Shown here: piece after piece, positions 58,021 to 64,000 of the stretch | Position numbering within the stretch: position 1 is the stretch's first letter | How the letters are laid out: each line of letters begins with the position of its first letter | Source: Cinclus cinclus | Taxonomy: Eukaryota; Chordata; Aves; Passeriformes; Cinclidae | Assembly: GCF_963662255.1 (NCBI RefSeq) | Contig: NC_085046.1 | Coordinates: 52,980,570-53,044,569 of the forward strand | DNA: 64,000 nt | Direction of reading: 5' to 3' | Position numbers and translations under genes: made by a program | The notes under the pieces: generated by a model | What the model was told of the DNA's origin: nothing | The model's database searches: none | Seen by the model: only the letters and a program-made list of their open reading frames with translations

Positions 58021-60339
58021 TGCTACAACCTAGTGTTTTAATGGATTCAACAGAGACTTAAAACTTGCGCCAAAGATTAAGAGCTTACAGAAATTTTCAA
58101 TCAAAATCTCCAACAGCCAATGAATAAATAAAAGCCTCTACTGTCATTCAGCATGACACTTCTTTCTACATCACTATAACACTTTTAGACTTTCCAAAGG
58201 TGGCTTAAGCTATGCAACATTTCTCTCATCTGCTATTTAGGGGAGAGCTGTGTGTGCAGTGTCATGTTTTAATTTAGGCAAGATTTGGGAGTATGCTGAC
58301 AGTTACAGTATGGGGGGGGAAGGAGCTGAAGAGAAAATGTCCATGTGGATCATTGCTTGATTTAGACAGGATTTGCTTTCAAGGCCAGAATGAACTTGGA
58401 TGAAAACATAGACTATTCTTCAGCAGCCCACTGTGGATTTGTATATATGACTTGTAGGGATTTCTCCCCTCAGCTGTCATTCCAGAGGGCCACTTGGACC
58501 ATTTCTTTCTATGCTCAGGAATACCATTTTTTTGCATTGCCTTCAAGTATGTAGGAAAAAAAATCCCATGGGTTTTGAAGGCTGAAATGAAACAGAAACC
58601 TATTGCTGCTGGCTGCAATGCAAGTACATAGAGATGGCCCAAACAAAGCACAAGCTATACTTTTATTTTCCTTTGTGACCTTACAATTTGAGAAACCTGA
58701 ACAGCCTTTCAGGTCATTATTTTGGCAATCTCTCTGATTCAACAACAGAAGCAGAGGGAGATGTGACTCATTTCCCAACCACCACTACTTCTGACAGTTG
58801 AAGACAAATTACTGACCAATTTCTGGGCCAGCAAGATACTTGTCTATAAACACTGATATCCCAGACTTGTGGAGAAAAGATGAAGCCACCTCAGTCTCTG
58901 CAACACCCATGCTCTTTCACCTCAAGATATTCCATCATAAAGTAAGGTGGAAGAAATATCCAATTCTAAATTTATCAACAATCTACAGTTTTCTAGCAGC
59001 TAGGGGGAAAGAAGGGAGAGCCTTTATGCATATAAACAGACATAGCATTTGAATTTCCTCTTATTTTTCCTTTTTTTTCTTATTTTTTTCTTTTTTTTTC
59101 TTTTTTTTTCTTTTTTTTTTCCAAGGCAGAAGCATGTTTCTTATTTATTTGAAAACATCCTGTTCAGATTTAAGATTTTCTGTGGTTAGTTGCTGTCCAT
59201 TATTATCTGTTCTCAAAACAGACAGGATGGGAACCATTTCTGATGGGTGACCAACAGAGAAAATAAAACAAATGAGGAGCGAAGATGTATGGGGAATCCT
59301 TGCATGGTGCGGTTGATGTTATGATCTGTATTTTGAAATAGGATAGGGTATGGAAGGTCTACCAGCACTTTTGAGAAAGTCAGCGAAATAGCAGAACGTC
59401 TGCTGGGCAAATACAACCACGTGTCCTTTTTCAGACTGTTACTCATTAGGCACAGTTTAAAATGTGTGCATCCTGAAATAATCTGGGTAACCTTATGGTC
59501 TAGCTGTTATACACGATGTTCCTTGTGCCTTTCCTTGAATCAATCATAAAGATTTTTAATCATACATACCTCATAGCAGCAATTATTTTGCTCCTCCTTT
59601 GGAAAGTATTTCTACATATGCATTTCAAGTGATCTTCAACATTTAGTTTAGCAAATGTTCTTAATCTAACATCTAAAGTTCAATTTTCTTAAAGTTTGCA
59701 AAAAAGCTCTTTGTAAATACTACCTAGAAACCTTTCCTAAGTTAGTGGAAGCAACAAGATATGCATAATATTCTGGTTTCTGCTTCAGTAATGGTCACTT
59801 TTTGGTCTCCAGCACATGTAGAGCCTCTTTAGCTTGGTGAGGCTCAGTGTGCATTGTAGAGCATTACCAAAGGAGAACACTGAAGTAGTTACACTGCATT
59901 GCCTTTTGGTTTTTGTACATATAAATCAACATTAGATCATAAAATACAACCTGTAATAACAATCACAAATATTTAATAAATTTCTAACTAGTTTTAAAAC
60001 CTGTTCAAATACTTTGTACCACCCACAAAAACATTTGTAATAAATTTCAAAGCAATAAAAATCACATAACACATAATTACTGGCATTATTGTATATTCCA
60101 CTATTTTTTTTAGAAGTAGCTGCATAAAGAGAGGAAGAGACTGGGTTTAAGGGAAAAAAGGAAACTTTTCAATTGTATTTCCTGAGCTAATTCATAATAT
60201 GAATTTAAAAAAAAATTAAATTTCAAGCAGTGCTAAATACAGAAAAGGGCTTTTTCAAACTGCTCACCAGATCTGCTTCTGAATGAGTCATTACTGATCA
60301 GTAGGATTCTCTTAAAAGGGAATTTAAAGTAAAAGAACC
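58021..60339. other. Intergenic AT-rich sequence
   Basis: No gene is recognised. The segment includes the T-rich tract at 59060-59122. The part 59900-60070 is extremely AT-rich with several AATAAA hexamers on the + strand. These are not supported as gene ends because no exon precedes them. Confidence 0.55.
59060..59122. repeat. T-rich tract with (T9C)n
   Basis: TTTTTTTTTC is repeated at 59091-59100 and 59101-59110, followed by T10 and CC. Similar, less regular units lie upstream. It is a pure-pyrimidine strand of about 50 bases, apart from two As near 59063 and 59082. Confidence 0.95.
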
Positions 60340-60405
60340 AAAACCTATTTCCACTGAAATTAGTGGCAAACTCTCACTGACTTCAACAGAGGATTGACCT
60401 GGCAG
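60340..60405. repeat. Short relic of the palindromic-core amniote repeat
   Basis: The order TTTCCACTGAAATTAGTGGC, then AAACTCTCACTGACTTCAAC matches a decayed form of the family's repeated CCATTGA/TCAATGG units. Confidence 0.4.
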
Positions 60406-60872
60406 ACTTTCTAGAGCCAGGGATGGAAACATTAGGAAAAGTGGTAGGGTTATTTTTCTAACAAATCTGCAAGGATTCTTTCAATTCTATTTCCACAGCT
60501 TTCAGCACATTCTATCATTCTCCTAGTTTGCACAAAGGAATGAGGCATAAATGGGTAAATGGCTTAAATACATGCAAATACTAAATACATATTTGCATTT
60601 GCTCTAATGTAAGCTCCACTTTCTTTTCTATAGTAGCTAGTGGTGAATTTACAAGAGCTATGTGCTAGTTTGTTTCAAAACTGTAGTTTACTGTCCACTA
60701 AAAGTTAATCTGTTGTGTTTCAAAAACAGAAGACAGAGCAAGGAAGAGACCAGCAAGAGAACAGAACACCTGCTTTCAGGTGAAAATATCAGCTTTTCTG
60801 TTTAAAGTAAGGACTGAGCAGATTGGAATGTAAAGTTTGCAAAACACCAGAAGTGACTTAGAAGCATGAATC

Positions 60873-60900
60873 TTTTTTTTTTTTTTTTTTTTTTTTTTTT
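60873..60900. repeat. Poly-T run (T28)
   Basis: 28 uninterrupted T residues between C60872 and A60901. No retroposed gene body is evident on either side. Confidence 0.95.
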
Positions 60901-61435
60901 AGTTATTAATACCCAGCAAGCTTATTTCCCACTGAAAGTTACAGGAACTTAGGAGCTTGCACATCTCTTGGAAAAAGACTCAAAGTCTTCTGAATACATT
61001 ACATGTGAACATTTATACATTTGAAAGAAATTACCTATTCAGTTTTGTTTTTTTTTTTAAATTCAGCTATAAGCTTTACTTATGATCCTGGTTAACTCCT
61101 TGTCAAAACCAGATTTATTTTTTAATAAATTCCCTGATGGTTATTAGTTACCAAACATACTACAAAATACTAATTTCTTTACAATAATCTCAATTAATCT
61201 GATAAAAGGCACAATATAGGAGTGGTTCAAAACACTGTAAGGATTTATGCATACTCTGTTAGAGATGGTGCCTCTGGAACTGTACACAGTGGAATGGGAG
61301 CTGCAAGACAGGGCTCAGTGCTTCTGGAAATGTTCTCACTGTCTCTAACCTCGGCTCTGTTCTGCCTAGGGTTTTCTGGGATTTAAGCAAACCAGAGTAG
61401 ACCATACTTAATTTTGTAAGTGCTTTATGTATCTA

Positions 61436-61453
61436 TATATCTATATAGATATA
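61436..61453. repeat. Perfect 18-bp AT-rich palindrome
   Basis: TATATCTATATAGATATA equals its own reverse complement. It lies 27 bases upstream of the CA repeat, within a longer TATC/TA-rich stretch (61430-61453). Confidence 0.9.
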
Positions 61454-61476
61454 AAAAAAGTGATTACAAAAACTGG

Positions 61477-61479
<3 letters not shown>

Positions 61480-61517
<38 letters not shown>
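61480..61517. repeat. (AC)19 microsatellite
   Basis: Nineteen uninterrupted AC units, the longest dinucleotide array in the window and a likely polymorphic marker with Z-DNA-forming potential. Confidence 0.97.
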
Positions 61518-61519
<2 letters not shown>

Positions 61520-63389
61520 AATTTTAAAGTCTAAAGTACTGTCTTGCAAGGTCTTGTTGCTGGGCTGGTTCTCTTACAAATGGCATCTGAGAAGGAACTG
61601 CTAGTACTGTGAGGGTAAAAACAATTTACAGGCCCAGTCCTGGATATGTTTCTTGGCTCTGAATTCACAAAATGGCATTCAGCCCTTGGGGTGTGGTGAT
61701 ATTACTGAGTGGAAGAGAAGAAGGCAGGAAGTAAGACCAGGTACTGAACCTTGTCATGAATGTCCCTGTACCTGGCAGATACCAGAGTATCTCTCTGCCT
61801 GTCAGAAAGACTTCCACTTGCTTTGGAGAATAAACTGACAGCTCATTTGAGGGCAAGCAAACTGTCTTTACTCCCCTAAAAATAGGATTAAAAAGAACTC
61901 AGCATGTGGAACTTTGCAGTTTCCTTCCTTCTTTATCCCAATTTGGGTTTTTCGTCTTTAAATCAATGCTTTGAAAAATTCAGTAAATAAAACAGTAAAG
62001 CATACAATTAGAAAAACATTTCAATACTGCTGAAATGCTTGTCCGGTCTCTAAATTAAAGTCCTGCAGGTGAAAAATGCAAGAGAAACAATTTGGGGCAT
62101 TTCCTCAGGCAGTCACAAGATCAAGTAAGACAAACTGTGGATGAAGGGAGGAACTGCCTGTGCCAACTGCAGCAGCTGAGTTTGAAAGTTACATTCTTCC
62201 ACCAAGTACTTTTCCCATTGTTAACACGTGTACCAAGGCATTTGGGGATGATATGCATGCGCTGCACACAGACAGTCACGGGATCAAGCAGAGCCACTCA
62301 CAGAATAAATTAGCCTCAGTGTTAATCACACAAACCTGTCATGCAAAGAAATTCTAAGTACTGGCCTCAGCATAAGGACTACATTAATCTTCTAACAATA
62401 AAAATTATATACATACATGGGACATTACTTGTAGATCATTCTGGGATTACCAATGAGCAAGCAGTGGGTTGACAGTGGTGAAACAAAGAAAAAACCCTCT
62501 GCTGAATGGTATTAATAAAAACATGGAACCAAATTTTTAACAGACAGAGGAAGCAAACTGGAATTTAGTGTACACTTGAGATGCAAGATTAATGCTCCCA
62601 AGAGCAAAAACATTGAGTGCAAATGTCTAAGCTAGTGAAGGCATATTTATACACCTAAACAAAAATGGCTGGATCTGCTGTGTCACTGACCACCTGCTCT
62701 TCCCAGTGAAATCAGTGGTTTTAATGGTATAGCATTAGTAACATAGGTTTGAAATTTGTGATATGAAATGGAACAAAAAATGGGGAGAACAAAACCTGCA
62801 TCAGCAGATGCACTAATGTTCGCCATAATAGTGTCCTGCAGATGTTACAGAGACGACAGCAATTTTCCACAATAGATGATATATTCAATATACATGCAAT
62901 TAAAGTAATGGGAAACAAAATGAAAAATGGGGTCATGCTCATCTGCTCTTTTGAAGATATTTTTTTCCATAGAAAGAAGCAGCTGAATGCAACTGTCGTT
63001 TAGTTACATCAAAACAACATAACATGTGCGAGCGAGGGAATCCTGGCACATTAATTGGCAGGGTAACTGGTAATGTGCTGCGTGCTGGACACTGATGCCT
63101 GTCTTTCTCTCCACCTTCCACCTTTCCCCCCACAATACTTTTCACTTCTTAATAAGAAAAGTGAGCTCAAGAGAAGGCTTCCAGAACACAAATAAGAATG
63201 GTTCCCCAGATGGTAGACAGGTGAGATGAATACAACAGATTTTATATCACTGGGTATGGGAAGATGAACAAGTCACTGCAGAGTAAGCCAGTATGTTGGA
63301 CTGACAGCACACAAGCTGCTCTGTAGTAATAGTCCTTATGCACCCTGCAGGACACTGCAATAAATGCAAAATACTTCACCTCTCAAAGG

Positions 63390-63530
63390 ACTTGGATGTC
63401 TAAACATACTCTATCTTCAGGGTCTAACCTATACTGAAATCCATGGGAATCTGGCACCTGAGTGCTTTTGTAAACATTACTAGCTATCCACCTGCAATTT
63501 TATGTACCTGAATTCCTTTGAAAAACCTCA
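63390..63530. repeat. Relic of an old amniote repeat with palindromic core
   Basis: The order GGACTTGGATGTCTAAAC, then ACTGAAATCCATGGGAATC, GGCACCTGAGTGCTTTTG and TGTACCTGAATTCCTTTGAA is a decayed form of the motif series 'TGAAATCAATGGGAGT...GGCACCTAAATGCCTTTG' common in reptile genomes. The family name is unknown to me. Confidence 0.5.
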
Positions 63531-64000
63531 CCTTGGAATGCAGGAAGGTAATGAACCATTTTCATACTTGTTTCATTTGATGCCTGGAGCGCATGTAGGC
63601 CATTAGAACTATTAACTCACTTGCCACCGCGGGAGTTTCTGGTCCTTATGGCCTCTGCTCCTGGGGGAAAAGCAGGCAGGTCCTGGGGCAGGTGAAAAGG
63701 ATCAGCCTCCTATTTCATTTGGCAGTACAGCTCTTCTACATCCACCTGCATTAAGTCTTTCTGCCAAACTATGAGCCTTATTTTTTTCCTGGTCCAGTTA
63801 CATCTCTCAAAGTGCAGGTGGACGGGTAATATAGTAAACTTGAATTTCCTCAAGTTCAGCCCTGAAATCAATATGCTCCAGTTGTACCTAAAGGGGCTGG
63901 ATTTCCCAAGTTGAGCAACTCTGGCTGAGGTCAGGAGACTGCAAGTCCATCCAACAGAAACTTTGGGATGTGAATCTCTGAGAGAGCTTCACGGGTTCAA
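63531..64000. other. Intergenic sequence at right edge
   Basis: I see no exon or repeat that I can support. A small GC-richer part with CCACCGCGGG lies near 63620-63640. Nothing resembling INHBA coding sequence is present up to the window end. Confidence 0.5.

Larger units (their letters stand above)
60901..63389. other. Intergenic sequence
   Basis: I recognise no gene or RNA. The segment contains the AT palindrome and CA repeat near 61436-61517. CCCAGTGAAATCAGTGG near 62704-62720 may be another fragment of the palindromic-core repeat family, but it is too short to call. Confidence 0.5.

Noticed and set aside
59900..60070. Cluster of AATAAA hexamers as a gene 3' end
   Set aside because: The segment is simply very AT-rich and no coding exon or UTR-like sequence leads into it.
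60873..60900. Poly-T as the antisense tail of a processed pseudogene
   Set aside because: No retroposed coding sequence is readable on either side and no flanking duplication is apparent.
8284..64000. CRISPR arrays, operons, prophage or bacterial-type systems
   Set aside because: The window is vertebrate genomic DNA. No spaced direct-repeat array or prokaryotic gene organisation is present.

Overview
This is vertebrate nuclear DNA, most likely from a passerine bird. One protein-coding gene is present: the 3' end of GLI3, on the + strand, at the left edge. The last 135 bases of the penultimate coding exon (1-135), a 1,155-bp GT-AG intron (136-1290) and the large terminal exon (coding 1291-3581) splice in frame. 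They encode roughly the C-terminal half of GLI3, the Hedgehog-pathway zinc-finger transcription factor. The zinc fingers lie upstream, outside the window. The coding part carries six PKA sites of the proteolytic-processing region, a conserved [10 protein letters not shown] block, and the acidic and C-terminal activation motifs, ending LAVMQ.

A long 3' UTR follows (3582 to about 8283). It ends at a good AATAAA signal (8259-8264) with Pumilio-type sites just upstream. The UTR contains an antisense tRNA-Ile-headed SINE at 4945-5071. A second, truncated copy lies at 57566-57669. The head (anticodon AAT retained) joined to a CR1-like tail matches TguSINE1, the SINE known from zebra finch and other passerines. 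This and the CR1 LINE fragments (22045-22165, 26926-26996, 37530-37914) are the main grounds for calling the host a passerine bird.

From about 8.3 kb to 64 kb I find no exon, RNA gene or intact transposon ORF that I can support. In tetrapods INHBA lies downstream of GLI3 on the same strand across a large gene desert, so this is probably the GLI3-proximal part of that desert (inference from known synteny; no INHBA coding sequence is visible). Roughly 8.3-16.6 kb is comparatively GC-rich, and most of the sequence after 24 kb is AT-rich. The desert holds decayed repeats: CR1, a MIR-type SINE at 51246-51375, and several copies of an old family with palindromic cores that cluster after 42 kb. It also holds microsatellites, a few local tandem duplications (12.9, 21.1, 21.5 and 34.1 kb) and two CpG-rich patches (11.2-11.5 and 29.5-29.7 kb) that are candidate regulatory DNA.

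I found no convincing new biological system. The best leads are the SINE inside the GLI3 3' UTR, the two CpG patches, the TAAT-rich block near 34.35 kb and the palindromic palaeo-repeat cluster.
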